DNA from: Bacteroidota bacterium | GTDB taxonomy: Bacteria > Bacteroidota > Bacteroidia > B-17B0 > Aurantibacillaceae | Assembly: GCA_020403265.1 (NCBI GenBank) | Contig: JADBXZ010000022.1 | Coordinates: 32,388 to 96,387, forward strand | DNA: 64,000 nucleotides | Direction of reading: 5' to 3' | Part shown: piece after piece, positions 9,103 through 18,222 of the stretch | Numbering within the stretch: position 1 is the first letter of the stretch | Layout of the letters: each line of letters starts with the position of its first letter | Made by a program: the position numbers and the translations under genes | Notes under the pieces: generated by a model | Database searches by the model: none | What the model saw: only the letters and a program-made list of their open reading frames with translations | What the model was told of the DNA's origin: nothing

Positions 9103-9957
9103 ATGGCACTTAATTTAAAAACCCTTGGAGTTAGAAGTATTAGCGCGTTAGTTTTTGTAATCGTGCTAATGGGTGCAGTTTTATACAGTTATTGGTCTTT
9201 AATCCTTTTTTTTCTGATTATTTCGGTTATTGGAATACATGAATTTTACAATCTTGCAAACAAATTAGGTGCTAAGCCTTTCCGTTTACCGGGGTATTTG
9301 CTCGGGGTTTCTGTATTTTTAGCTTTCGTTGACTTTGCAACAATATTCAACTATTATTTCAAACAGAATGTATTCGCTTACCTAAGCATTTTAACAATGT
9401 TATTTTTATTGACAACTTGTGTTTTAAAATTGAGGCAACAGCCTATTTTGGATTTGTGCTACACAGTATTTGGAGTTATATATGTTAGTATACCTTTTGC
9501 TTTGGTTGGTTATTTGGCTGGTACATGGAGCTCTCTGAATCAAACAGGAGATGGTAGTGCTTGGACAATTTTATCTGTCATATTTTTAATATGGAGTAAT
9601 GATACTTTTGCCTATTTGGGTGGGAGTTTATTCGGAAAACATAAATTACTTGAACGAGTTTCGCCCGGAAAGACATGGGAAGGAACGGTTTTTGGTGTCT
9701 TAGTTACAATCGTGGTTAGTTTTCTATTGCAAACTTATCTACTGCATTCAGAAAATATGTTACTTTGGATTACTTTGGGTATATTAGTTCCAATTACAGC
9801 AACTATAGGAGATTTGTTTGAAAGTTTGCTTAAAAGAAAGGCTGGAGTTAAGGATAGTGGAAGCTTAATGCCCGGTCATGGCGGTGTTTTGGACCGTTTT
9901 GACAGTTTACTATTTGTAGTACCGGTTACACTTGTTGTTGTTAAATTTCTTTCCTAG
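9103..9957 (+). CDS. cdsA: Phosphatidate cytidylyltransferase
   Basis: 284 residues with about eight hydrophobic segments. The CdsA signature is near the C-terminus (RKAGVKDSGSLMPGHGGVLD, then RFDSL), and SPGKTWEGTVFGV is also conserved. It makes CDP-diacylglycerol from phosphatidate and CTP at the inner membrane, the branch point for phosphatidylethanolamine and phosphatidylglycerol. The 3' end overlaps the convergent downstream gene by 4 bp. Confidence 0.95.
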   Translation: MALNLKTLGVRSISALVFVIVLMGAVLYSYWSLILFFLIISVIGIHEFYNLANKLGAKPFRLPGYLLGVSVFLAFVDFATIFNYYFKQNVFAYLSILTMLFLLTTCVLKLRQQPILDLCYTVFGVIYVSIPFALVGYLAGTWSSLNQTGDGSAWTILSVIFLIWSNDTFAYLGGSLFGKHKLLERVSPGKTWEGTVFGVLVTIVVSFLLQTYLLHSENMLLWITLGILVPITATIGDLFESLLKRKAGVKDSGSLMPGHGGVLDRFDSLLFVVPVTLVVVKFLS

Positions 9958-10241
9958 AGCTTAACGCTGTGTATCCTGTGTATAGGAATCACTAAACCTT
10001 GTTTTAAAATAACCCTTTTATCGGTTACGCCCCAAACTGTTGTATTCACTACTTTTTTAGATGTGTCATCTTCAAAGTAAATTTTAATTTTTGATCTTTC
10101 TAGGTTCCCCAATGACAAGGCTCTGTTTAGTTCGCTTATTCTTTCTGAGATATTATCAGATGCGGTTAATACTTCCGCAGAAGGGAATTTGAGGTTTTCA
10201 ATTCCTTCCTTTTCAATTGTTTCAAACTCTTGTAAATTCAT
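9954..10241 (-). CDS. Conserved hypothetical protein, PH-like
   Basis: 95 residues, cytoplasmic, no membrane segment. An N-terminal acidic helix is followed by strands including IKIYFEDDTSKKVVNT and VWGVTDKRVILKQGLVIPIHRI. The strand pattern with a closing helix-like IHRIHSVKL is reminiscent of bacterial PH-like proteins, but I do not recognise a named family with certainty. It is convergent with cdsA. Confidence 0.68.
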   Translation of the reverse strand: MNLQEFETIEKEGIENLKFPSAEVLTASDNISERISELNRALSLGNLERSKIKIYFEDDTSKKVVNTTVWGVTDKRVILKQGLVIPIHRIHSVKL

Positions 10242-10426
10242 GGTTAGTTAGATTATTAATTTATTAAAACGTTAAATAAATTAAAAGGTTGCAGCGTTTT
10301 AATTAAAAAGAAATTAATAATTATTGCTTTAGCTTACAATTGACAAATATTCGATTAAATTAGAGATTTTACTAATGAATGAAGACAAATGGAACCAATT
10401 GTAATTTAAAATATAAGTATTATTAT

Positions 10427-10434
10427 TAAATTTG
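10427..10434 (+). promoter_or_regulatory. Bacteroidota -7 box (TAAATTTG), start-proximal
   Basis: Exact TANNTTTG match, with its G 6 nt before a CTG at 10440 that would start the signal peptide of the PagL-like gene. The frame upstream of it closes at 10407-10409. Confidence 0.38.
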
Positions 10435-10439
10435 CTTGT

Positions 10440-11549
10440 CTGTTTCTTAAATTAAATATACTTACATTAGTTTGTTTTGTGGGTTCAATTTTTGGCCAAA
10501 ACGGTCTATTTGAGCACCCAAATTGGCATATAAAAACGGCCTATAATCAAGGAATTGTATTAGTCCACCGTAGTTCCATAAATTCCCTGGTAGAAGGTTA
10601 TCCTGCCATTTATGAAATTAATTTTATTAAGCCTACACTTGGTAATAAAATTTGGCAACAAGAAAATAATTTGCCTGACGTTGGCATAACAGCTCAATTA
10701 GTTGATTTTAAAAATCCTCAACACCTTGGTTATGGTTTAGTTGCTGCGCCATTTATTGAAATTCCACTTAATAAATTAGAGCGTAGTAGGCGATTACACA
10801 TGCGGATTTGTTGGGGGATTGCTTACCTCACCAAACCATTTGATGTTCATGGTAATCAAAAAAACCTTGCTATTGGAAGCGCTTTAAATCAATATGTGCA
10901 ATTTCGTTGGTTTTGGAAATTAAAGTTGGGTCAAGCTTTGGTTGCCGAGCCGGGAATTTCATTCAGTCACGCTAGTAATGCCAGAGCCAAGGTGCCTAAT
11001 TTGGGTTTAAATATTTTAACCGTGCACACGGCTCTAAATTTTAAATTGCCAACTAAAAGGTTAGTACCGCAAAATTTAAAACAGGATAGTTCCACCAAAG
11101 CAAAAACCAAAAACGAAATTGTGTCCTTTATTTCTGTTGGGTTTAACCAACGCGAAGTGAATTTAAAGAAAGAAATGTGCTACATGTGGGCAGCCTATTA
11201 TCAGCGTAATGTTAGGAACACACATAAATTTGGACTAGGCTTAAATGTGTTTTATGACGAAAATTATTTAACAGACTATGAAAATTCAAATTTAGACCCT
11301 AATAACACCATTGCTAAAAGTAGGATGAGTTTAAATTTTGTGTATGCTTATAATATTGGACGCATTAGCATTCCAACAGAGATCGGCTATTATTTTTTGG
11401 CAAAGGCAGAGGCGGATGGTCCTGTTGTAACAAGGATTTCAGTTAACTATTATGCAAAGAATGGATTATTTGTTCATGCCGGATTGAGAACCCATTTTGC
11501 AATTGCCTATAATTTTGAATACGGGTTAGGTTACCGAATGTATTTATAA
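10440..11549 (+). CDS. Acyloxyacyl hydrolase / PagL-like lipid A 3-O-deacylase
   Basis: About 369 residues, an outer-membrane barrel of the PagL-related acyloxyacyl-hydrolase family. Key segment: EPGISFSHASNARAKVPNLG, carrying the conserved His-x-Ser-Asn active-site pattern, usually HxSNG in the family, so the Gly is replaced by Ala here. Alternating strands with aromatic residues follow to the C-terminal LGYRMYL. It would remove a 3-O-linked acyl chain from lipid A. The first standard start, GTG at 10479, lies inside the signal peptide (LNILTLVCFVGSIFGQ). In the frame from 10410 only CTG at 10440, or ATA/ATT codons, can start it in full. The next gene follows after 1 bp. Confidence 0.78.
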   Translation: MFLKLNILTLVCFVGSIFGQNGLFEHPNWHIKTAYNQGIVLVHRSSINSLVEGYPAIYEINFIKPTLGNKIWQQENNLPDVGITAQLVDFKNPQHLGYGLVAAPFIEIPLNKLERSRRLHMRICWGIAYLTKPFDVHGNQKNLAIGSALNQYVQFRWFWKLKLGQALVAEPGISFSHASNARAKVPNLGLNILTVHTALNFKLPTKRLVPQNLKQDSSTKAKTKNEIVSFISVGFNQREVNLKKEMCYMWAAYYQRNVRNTHKFGLGLNVFYDENYLTDYENSNLDPNNTIAKSRMSLNFVYAYNIGRISIPTEIGYYFLAKAEADGPVVTRISVNYYAKNGLFVHAGLRTHFAIAYNFEYGLGYRMYL

Positions 11550-11550
11550 C

Positions 11551-12294
11551 GTGAGAAAATTAATTAAATATATACTAGTAGCAGCCACACTAATTGCTTG
11601 TAAGCCTGAGAACCAAAAAGATTGCTTCAAAGGTAACGGCAAAATTATTACAACAACACGCAGTCTTAGTGAGTTTAAAGAGGTAGTTTTAAATGATTAC
11701 ATCGATTATGAAATTATTCCTTCTACAGGGTATAAAATAGAAATTACCGCAGGAGAAAATCTGATGTCTAACATTGTGGCTTCAATAGATAATTATTCGT
11801 TAACGATTGAAAATAAAAATAGATGCAATTTTGTGAGAGGTTATAAACATTATCCAAGCATTAAAATTTTTATGCCAAAGTTAAAAACACTGTATCATCA
11901 GGGGGTTGGTAAAACTAAAATTAGTTCAGATTTTAATCAGGATTCTATTTTTATTGTTGGTGAAAATAGCGGAGATGTGTATTTAAGTGGCGCTTATAAT
12001 TTTGTTAGAACAAGTTCACATGGTAATACGAATATACATTTTAATGGTACGTCTAAAGAATTAACTAGTTACCTAAAAGGAACTAATTTCCTTTATGCTG
12101 AAGATGCAAAAATATCTCAGGATATAAATGTAACGAGTATTTCAATTGGTGATGTGTATTTAAGAGCTCAACCAACTGCAAGTTTAGTTGTGAATTTACA
12201 GCGCGATGGTAACGTATTTTATAGTGGAAATCCTGTAATAATATTGGATAAAAGTGAAGGCAATCAAAAGGGTAAACTAATTAAAAATGATTAA
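11551..12294 (+). CDS. GIN-domain (DUF2807) lipoprotein
   Basis: 247 residues, GTG start. The signal peptide ends in a lipobox (ATLIAC), predicting a lipoprotein. The rest is the right-handed beta-helix GIN/DUF2807 domain: early KIITTTRSLSEFKEVVLND, then IDYEIIPS and repeated short strands (SGDVYLSGAYNF, ISIGDVYL). These proteins are common in Bacteroidota envelopes but their job is unknown. It is in the same run as the PagL-like gene (1 bp gap) and overlaps the next gene by 8 bp. Confidence 0.82.
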   Translation: MRKLIKYILVAATLIACKPENQKDCFKGNGKIITTTRSLSEFKEVVLNDYIDYEIIPSTGYKIEITAGENLMSNIVASIDNYSLTIENKNRCNFVRGYKHYPSIKIFMPKLKTLYHQGVGKTKISSDFNQDSIFIVGENSGDVYLSGAYNFVRTSSHGNTNIHFNGTSKELTSYLKGTNFLYAEDAKISQDINVTSISIGDVYLRAQPTASLVVNLQRDGNVFYSGNPVIILDKSEGNQKGKLIKND

Positions 12295-13069
12295 ATTTGT
12301 TTTTTTGAGGATAATAAAAAATACGAGTTTAATTTTTTTAGCCTTAGTCGCAAATATTTGTGGGCTTGCGCAAAATGATACAAACGCAATTGGTTTTCAT
12401 TATGTGGCGATCAACTTCGGCGGTCACTTACCAAAAGGTGATTTAGAGAAACGATTTGGCCCAAACTTAAATGTAGGGGGTACTTATTTCTATAAAACGA
12501 AACGAAATTGGCAGTTTGGCGTTGAGGGTAATTACTTTTTTGGACAAAACGTAAAAGAAGATGTTTTAGCTAACATGAAAGTTGAATTCAATAATTCAAA
12601 CACTTCTATTATAGATAATGAAGGTTATCCTGCAGATATTAGGATTACAGAGCGAGGTTTATGTTTTTTTGGCGTTGCCGGACGAATATTCAGATTGTTT
12701 AAAAACAATTTAAATACAGGTATTGTGTTTAATGTTGGAGTAGGGTACATGCAGCATAAAATTAATTTGTACGATGCTCAAAAGAAAATAGCTGCTCTAA
12801 ACGGTGAGTTAAGGTATGGATACGATCGATTGAGTAATGGTTTTTCTACCATGCAGTTTTTAGGTTATCAATATATCAGTAACAGTAAGTTTATAAATTT
12901 TTATGCTGGTTTCGAATTCATTCAGGGTTACACCAAAAGCGTCAGAAAATTTAACTACGATACCGGATTGCCGGATACAGAAAAGCGAACAGATTTATTG
13001 ATAGGTTTAAGGTTAGGTTGGATACTACCATTATATAAACGAAAACCTAAGGAATACTATTATTATTAA
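12287..13069 (+). CDS. Outer-membrane beta-barrel protein
   Basis: 260 residues with a signal peptide ending at GLAQ. The mature part is made of alternating amphipathic strands (FHYVAINFGGHLPKGDLEKR, then VGGTYFYKTKRNWQFGVEGN), ending with LLIGLRLGWILPLYKR, typical of 8-10-strand porin-like barrels. No ligand or function can be read from it. It starts 8 bp inside the lipoprotein gene and its stop shares one base with the kdtA ATG (TAATG), so the genes are probably translated together. Confidence 0.78.
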   Translation: MIKFVFLRIIKNTSLIFLALVANICGLAQNDTNAIGFHYVAINFGGHLPKGDLEKRFGPNLNVGGTYFYKTKRNWQFGVEGNYFFGQNVKEDVLANMKVEFNNSNTSIIDNEGYPADIRITERGLCFFGVAGRIFRLFKNNLNTGIVFNVGVGYMQHKINLYDAQKKIAALNGELRYGYDRLSNGFSTMQFLGYQYISNSKFINFYAGFEFIQGYTKSVRKFNYDTGLPDTEKRTDLLIGLRLGWILPLYKRKPKEYYYY

Positions 13070-14319
13070 TGCAAACTCTTTATAATTTAATTATAAAATT
13101 ATATGGCATTGCTATTTTCTGTGCATCAGTTAATAAGCCAAAAGCCAAACAGTGGGTTAATGGACGCAAAGATTGGCGGAAGAAGCTTTCAGATAACGTA
13201 AATAAATTACCACATTCAAAAACAATTTGGGTGCATTGTGCTTCTTATGGTGAATTTGAGCAAGGCGCACCTTTAATTGAGACCATTAAAAACCAAAAAA
13301 GGGGTTATAACATGGTAGTGACTTTTTTTTCACCAAGTGGTTATATGGCATTTAACAAAACTCCTTTAGCAGATGGAGTTTTTTATTTACCATTAGATAC
13401 AACAACGAATGCAAGAGAATTTATTGATATTTTAAAACCCGGCATAGCCATTTTTGTTAAATACGAGTTTTGGCTAAATTATCTTAAAGAACTGCGCTTT
13501 CGTAACATACCTGCTTACCTTGTTTCAGCAACATTTAAACCGCATCATCCATTTTTCAAATGGTATGGTTCCATTTTTATCGACTCGCTTTTTACATTCA
13601 AAACCATTTATTTACAAGATATTCAATCACAAAAATTACTCAAAAAAATTAATGTACATCATACCAAAATCACCGGCGATACGAGATTCGATAGGGTTTA
13701 TCAGAATAAATTAACGGAATACGAAGATAGGATTATTCATAATTTTAAAGGAAATCAATATTTGTTTATAGCAGGCAGCACTTGGCCAAATGACGATGAT
13801 TATATCCTTGAAACACTTAAACAAACTCAAAATATAGGTTTTAGATATGTTATTGCACCGCACGAGGTAAATGATTCCAACCTAGCGAAGCTTTATGAAA
13901 AATTAAATCGAGCGGGATTTCAATTCACAACCTATACAAATTTTCAAGAGGGAGCGCAAATACTTGTCGTAAACTGCATGGGTGTTTTAAGTAAGATTTA
14001 TAAGTATGCTGATTTTTCTTACGTCGGAGGTGGCTTCAATACTAATGGAATTCATAACATGCTGGAGCCTACAGTGTTTGGTAAACCAAGTAGTTTTTAT
14101 GGCAAAAATTATACTAAATTCAATGAAATTATTGAATTGAAAGCAATTAGTTGTATATTAAATTTAAATGAGAATTTAACCCTCACAAATGTGCTCAATA
14201 ATTACGCTAAACTAAATTTAGTTGATATTGAAAATAAATTATCTGAGTATTTTAAAGCGAGAATAGGTAGTACAGAAGTTGTTGTGAAAGATATTTTTGC
14301 TATAATTAAGTCAGAGTAA
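13069..14319 (+). CDS. waaA: 3-deoxy-D-manno-octulosonic acid (Kdo) transferase
   Basis: 416 residues, a GT30 family enzyme that adds Kdo from CMP-Kdo to lipid IVA. Conserved features are WVHCASYGEFEQGAPLIE with the catalytic Glu62, the KYEFWLNYL motif, RFDRVYQN, and GGFNTNGIHNMLEPTVFGKP in the C-terminal nucleotide-binding lobe. An N-terminal hydrophobic stretch anchors it to the inner membrane. It is coupled to the barrel gene by TAATG and leads into mazG, PAP2 and a GT39 gene. Confidence 0.95.
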   Translation: MQTLYNLIIKLYGIAIFCASVNKPKAKQWVNGRKDWRKKLSDNVNKLPHSKTIWVHCASYGEFEQGAPLIETIKNQKRGYNMVVTFFSPSGYMAFNKTPLADGVFYLPLDTTTNAREFIDILKPGIAIFVKYEFWLNYLKELRFRNIPAYLVSATFKPHHPFFKWYGSIFIDSLFTFKTIYLQDIQSQKLLKKINVHHTKITGDTRFDRVYQNKLTEYEDRIIHNFKGNQYLFIAGSTWPNDDDYILETLKQTQNIGFRYVIAPHEVNDSNLAKLYEKLNRAGFQFTTYTNFQEGAQILVVNCMGVLSKIYKYADFSYVGGGFNTNGIHNMLEPTVFGKPSSFYGKNYTKFNEIIELKAISCILNLNENLTLTNVLNNYAKLNLVDIENKLSEYFKARIGSTEVVVKDIFAIIKSE

Positions 14320-14324
14320 TTTAC

Positions 14325-14332
14325 TAAATTTG
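14325..14332 (+). promoter_or_regulatory. Bacteroidota -7 box (TAAATTTG) before mazG
   Basis: Exact TANNTTTG match between waaA and mazG, with its G 8 nt before the ATG at 14340. It is identical to the box before the genes at 10440, 32919 and 34243. Confidence 0.38.
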
Positions 14333-14339
14333 AGGCCTT

Positions 14340-15113
14340 ATGGATCCTAGAGCAGAATCATTTTTAAAGCTTCTCAAAATAATGGATGAACTCCGCGAAC
14401 AATGTCCATGGGATAAAAAACAAACCATCGAAAGTATTAGACATTTAACGATTGAAGAAACATTTGAGCTAAGTGACGCCATTTTAAAAGGAGATTTAAA
14501 TGATGTAAAGAAGGAGTTAGGGGATTTATTATTACACATCGTGTTCTATGCTCGTATTGCTTCCGAAACGCAAACATTTACTATAAAAGAAGTCATTGAT
14601 TCGCTATGTGATAAACTCATTTACCGCCATCCCCACATTTATGGCGATGTAAAAGTGCAAAATGAGGAAGATGTTAAGCAAAACTGGGAACAATTAAAAC
14701 AAAAGGAAAAAGGGGGAAATAAAACGGTATTAAGCGGAGTTCCAAATAGTATGCCTGCTTTGTTGAAAGCATATCGCATACAAGAGAAGGCAAGATCTGT
14801 AGGATTTGACTGGGAACAGCCGGAACAAGTTTATGAAAAAGTAAAAGAGGAATTGCAAGAATTCGAAGCTGAGGTTAAAACAAAAAATCAACACGAAATC
14901 GAAAAAGAATTTGGAGATGTGTTGTTTTCACTCATTAATTATGCTAGGTTTTTGAATATTAATCCGGAGGATGCATTAGAATTAACAAATAAAAAATTCA
15001 TTCAACGCTTTAATTACATGGAGCAAAAGGTTAAGGAGCAAAATAAACAAATTTCGGATTGCAAACTTGATGAGCTTGATAACTATTGGAATGAGGCTAA
15101 ATCTATTAAGTGA
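14340..15113 (+). CDS. mazG: Nucleoside triphosphate pyrophosphohydrolase MazG
   Basis: 257 residues with two tandem MazG domains. The first has CPWDKKQTIESIRHLTIEE and KKELGDLLLHIVFYA, the second EELQEFEAE and EKEFGDVLFSLINYAR; both carry the E-x2-E ... E-x2-D Mg-binding pattern. It hydrolyses NTPs to NMP and pyrophosphate and removes aberrant nucleotides. The end overlaps the GTG of the next gene by 4 bp (GTGA). Confidence 0.95.
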   Translation: MDPRAESFLKLLKIMDELREQCPWDKKQTIESIRHLTIEETFELSDAILKGDLNDVKKELGDLLLHIVFYARIASETQTFTIKEVIDSLCDKLIYRHPHIYGDVKVQNEEDVKQNWEQLKQKEKGGNKTVLSGVPNSMPALLKAYRIQEKARSVGFDWEQPEQVYEKVKEELQEFEAEVKTKNQHEIEKEFGDVLFSLINYARFLNINPEDALELTNKKFIQRFNYMEQKVKEQNKQISDCKLDELDNYWNEAKSIK

Positions 15114-15784
15114 AGAAATTAGTGTTAAATAATAGGATTCCTTTTCTCTTTTATTTACTGCTACTTAGCGTATGTTTTTATTTTATTTTTAATTACTCTA
15201 AAGTAGAAATTCATTTGTTCATTAACAAGTTTGTCGGCAATGCTTATCTGGATGTTTTTTTTAAGTACATAACTTATATAGGAGATGGATGGTTTGTGCC
15301 CATGTTTATTTTGTTAATCACGATTATTAATTTACGATTAGCGTTAACATGCTTACTAAGTTTTTTAGTTGCAGTGATTATTTCTATTACACTAAAGTAT
15401 ATATTTTTTGACGATGTTGTTAGGCCTTGGCATACCTTTCAATGGACAGTGCATGAGAAAATAAATTATGTGGATGGTGTAAAATTATATTTATTCAATA
15501 GCTTTCCAAGTGGCCATTCCACACAGGCTTTTGCAATTTTTATTCCACTTTTATTGTTTGTTAAAAAAACCGGCTTAAAGCTTTTAATCCTATTAATTGC
15601 TTTGATGGCAGCCTTCAGCAGAACCTATTTGTCAATGCATTGGCTTGAAGATATTGTTGCCGGATCCTTTATCGGCTTCACTACTGCACTGGTTGTTTAC
15701 TATCTGATTTTTGAAAAGAATAAGATGATTAGATTAAATATGGGAGTAATGAATCTCAAATCCAATAAAACAAATGAAAAATAA
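15110..15784 (+). CDS. PAP2-family membrane phosphatase
   Basis: 224 residues, about six membrane segments, GTG start overlapping the mazG stop. The complete PAP2 signature is present: K-x8-RP (Lys96, Arg105-Pro106), PSGH (133-136, catalytic His136) and SR-x5-H-x3-D (Ser170 to Asp181, His177 nucleophile). Substrates of the family include lipid A 1- or 4'-phosphate, phosphatidylglycerophosphate and undecaprenyl pyrophosphate. Next to waaA and an ArnT-like gene, a lipid A or carrier-lipid phosphatase is the best guess. Confidence 0.88.
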   Translation: MKKLVLNNRIPFLFYLLLLSVCFYFIFNYSKVEIHLFINKFVGNAYLDVFFKYITYIGDGWFVPMFILLITIINLRLALTCLLSFLVAVIISITLKYIFFDDVVRPWHTFQWTVHEKINYVDGVKLYLFNSFPSGHSTQAFAIFIPLLLFVKKTGLKLLILLIALMAAFSRTYLSMHWLEDIVAGSFIGFTTALVVYYLIFEKNKMIRLNMGVMNLKSNKTNEK

Positions 15785-17516
15785 CAATGCACTTCTTTAT
15801 TTCTTTGTTTTATTAGTATCCTTTCTGCTATTCGTGCCGTTTATTGGCAATATGCATCTTTTTGATTGGGATGAAATTAATTTTGCCGAATGTGCACGAG
15901 AAATGGTCTTAACCGGCGATTATAGTAAGGTACAACTTAATTTCAAGCCGTTTTGGGAAAAGCCTCCTGTTTTTATTTGGTTTCAGGCTGTTTGTATGAA
16001 TGTGTTTGGGATAAATGAGTTTGCTGCTCGATTACCCAATGCTATTTGTGGCATATTAACATTATTAATTTTGTTTCATTATGGTAAAAGATATTTTTCT
16101 CTCTCTACGGCTGTTTTATGGTGCTTGTTATTTACCGGGAGTATTTTACCACATCTTTATTTTAAATCAGGATTAATAGATCCATGGTTTAATCTTTTTA
16201 TGTTTTTGTCTGTGCTGCAATTCATTTTTACCATCAATAATTTTAGGTCAAGATCGGTTATGTGGAATGCAATATTAACAGGCGTTTATCTGGGTTTGGC
16301 CGTTCTTACAAAAGGGCCGGTTGCAATTGTAATTATCGGCATGGTTATTTTAATTTCTGTTTTTATAACCAAACAAACTCAATTTTTAATCTCAAAGAAT
16401 TTCGTATTGTTAATTGCTTCAGTCATTCTTATTAGTATGAGTTGGTTTGGTTTAATGTTTTTAACCGGACATAGTGACGTCGTGCATGAGTTCATTTCAT
16501 ATCAAGTTCGTCTTTTTGAAACAGCTGACGCTGGGCATGATGGGCCTTTGTATTATCACTTAATCGTACTTTTAGTTGGTTGCTTCCCTGCTTCTCTGTT
16601 ATTCTTGCAAGGATTAAAGTCAACAGAGATACGTAGTCCTTTTGAAGTACTTTTTAAAAAAGTAATGCTGGTTTTGTTTTTTGTAGTATTAATTTTGTTT
16701 TCGATTGTTAAAACTAAAATTGTACATTACTCCTCCATGTGTTATTTTCCGCTTACGTTTATAGGAGCATTGTATTTATCAGAGCATTCCTATAAAATGG
16801 AATTGTTCAAGCGGTGGTATAAATATCTTTACGTTGTAATTTCTATAGTACTAATTCTTGCTATCATTTTGGTTTGTAGCATTAATTGGCTAAAGCCATT
16901 CATTATTTCTGGTGATTTCATAAAAGACAACTTCGCATTAAGTAATTTAAAAGCAGACGTGCATTGGTCCGGTTGGGAGTGGAGTGTTGTTCTGCCGCTG
17001 ATTAGCGCAACCTTCATTTTTTTGTATTTAAAAAGATTTACTAATCAACAACAAATTATTTATACTGGAATTGGCCTATATGCTTTGTTTATAAGTTTAA
17101 CTTTAAACGTAATTGTACCAAAAGTAGAAATGTACACACAAAACGCAGCGATAGTGTTTTATCAACAAGTTTCAAGTCATAAGTTCGATGTAGATTCATA
17201 TCGATTTAAAAGTTATGCCTGTATATTTTATGGTGGTCGAACGCCTGAAACGTTTAACGACGCAGAACAAATCGATTTTATTGAAAAACAATTGATCAAA
17301 GCGGAACGAGAAGGGCATTCCAGATTTTCAAGTTATTCAACTGCTTATTGTGATTGGTTAAAGTATGGGAATATCAAGCAACCAGCTTTTCTGGTATCAA
17401 AAATCCAGGATGCAAATGAAATAGATGAACTAAAAACCTTTAAAAGGCTTTATGAACGGAATGGATTTGTGTTTTTTGTAAGAATGCCGGTAAATAAACT
17501 TAAAGTTGATTTCTAA
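15774..17516 (+). CDS. ArnT/PMT-like glycosyltransferase (GT39/GT83 fold)
   Basis: 580 residues with about 12 hydrophobic segments. The first periplasmic loop carries LFDWDEINFAECAREM, the acidic D-x-D/E motif of GT-C enzymes, followed by FKPFWEKPPVFIWFQ and RLPNAICGIL, which closely match the ArnT layout. A soluble periplasmic domain of about 130 residues ends the protein. It should move a sugar from a polyprenyl phosphate donor to lipid A or another periplasmic acceptor. The start overlaps the phosphatase gene by 11 bp, so the two products probably act in one pathway. Confidence 0.85.
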   Translation: MKNNNALLYFFVLLVSFLLFVPFIGNMHLFDWDEINFAECAREMVLTGDYSKVQLNFKPFWEKPPVFIWFQAVCMNVFGINEFAARLPNAICGILTLLILFHYGKRYFSLSTAVLWCLLFTGSILPHLYFKSGLIDPWFNLFMFLSVLQFIFTINNFRSRSVMWNAILTGVYLGLAVLTKGPVAIVIIGMVILISVFITKQTQFLISKNFVLLIASVILISMSWFGLMFLTGHSDVVHEFISYQVRLFETADAGHDGPLYYHLIVLLVGCFPASLLFLQGLKSTEIRSPFEVLFKKVMLVLFFVVLILFSIVKTKIVHYSSMCYFPLTFIGALYLSEHSYKMELFKRWYKYLYVVISIVLILAIILVCSINWLKPFIISGDFIKDNFALSNLKADVHWSGWEWSVVLPLISATFIFLYLKRFTNQQQIIYTGIGLYALFISLTLNVIVPKVEMYTQNAAIVFYQQVSSHKFDVDSYRFKSYACIFYGGRTPETFNDAEQIDFIEKQLIKAEREGHSRFSSYSTAYCDWLKYGNIKQPAFLVSKIQDANEIDELKTFKRLYERNGFVFFVRMPVNKLKVDF

Positions 17517-17518
17517 TT

Positions 17519-17956
17519 TTACTCATTGACCCACATGAATATTTTTTTATTTTCATGATACCTTGTAATGTCTTTATCAAGCAGTATAACACAAAAGTCA
17601 ATAAAAGGTAAAATCCCAAACCCACCACCTACTGTACCTATATATACTACGGGCACATAAGGAGCGGTGCCTAAATAAATTCGATGCAATCCAACCATGC
17701 CAAAGGGGAACGGAAATGCCAATGCGGCTGCAACAGCTTTTTTGTTTTTTGCTTGTTTTTTCTTGAAAAGTAAAACCAAAGGGTTCGGTCGTTTATTTGA
17801 AAATTCGCTAAAAGACTTATTTTGGTTGTTTGAAACATTATCAATTTTCTTTATTAATTCTATCGAATCTGTTGAAATAACATAAACAGTGTCTGATTTC
17901 GCAGAGTGAAGCTTAATAATGCTTAGGCAAATCAAAAGTAAAAACAATATCCTCAT
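17519..17956 (-). CDS. TM2-domain protein with signal peptide
   Basis: 145 residues from the ATG at 17956; a longer TTG form (18022) adds a hydrophilic stretch before an evident signal peptide (RILFLLLICLSIIKLHSAKS) and is unlikely. The C-terminal half is a TM2 domain: a basic linker (KKKQAKNKKAVA), then FPFPFGMVGLHRIYLG and a second hydrophobic hairpin ending in PFIDFCVILLDKD. TM2 proteins are small inner-membrane proteins of unknown role. It is convergent with the glycosyltransferase gene, 2 bp apart. Confidence 0.8.
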   Translation of the reverse strand: MRILFLLLICLSIIKLHSAKSDTVYVISTDSIELIKKIDNVSNNQNKSFSEFSNKRPNPLVLLFKKKQAKNKKAVAAALAFPFPFGMVGLHRIYLGTAPYVPVVYIGTVGGGFGILPFIDFCVILLDKDITRYHENKKIFMWVNE

Positions 17957-18125
17957 GTCTTTGATACAAACATCCAAAATTTTAGAATTTAATGCGTTGT
18001 TTAATACAAAACAAATCAACAATTTTAAACTTAAAACTCAACAACGATTGAATTGATTAGCTTCATTCACTCAATAGAAAGTATGTTTCACCCATTTATA
18101 ACATATTTTCACTCAGTTTAACAAA

Positions 18126-18133
18126 TAATTTTG
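18126..18133 (+). promoter_or_regulatory. Bacteroidota -7 box (TAATTTTG) upstream of the sigma gene
   Basis: Exact TANNTTTG match 90 nt before the sigma-factor ATG. It abuts the 17-bp palindrome that begins one base later. No matching -33 element was found, so this remains a candidate. Confidence 0.32.
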
Positions 18134-18150
18134 TAACTGATAATCAGTTA
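18134..18150 (+). promoter_or_regulatory. 17-bp palindrome, candidate operator
   Basis: TAACTGATaATCAGTTA: perfect 8-bp arms around a single centre base, in the intergenic region between the TM2 gene and the sigma gene and directly downstream of a -7-like box. The position is right for a repressor or autoregulatory site. No copy was noticed elsewhere in the window. Confidence 0.45.
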
Positions 18151-18222
18151 GTTAGTTATATCTATTGAGTTATTTGAAATTTTGGCGTAACCTTTTGATT
18201 GCATTAACCTTATAAAAGCTAA

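Noticed and set aside
18022..18022. TTG start for the TM2 protein
   Set aside because: The extra 22 residues precede a proper signal peptide beginning at the ATG at 17956.
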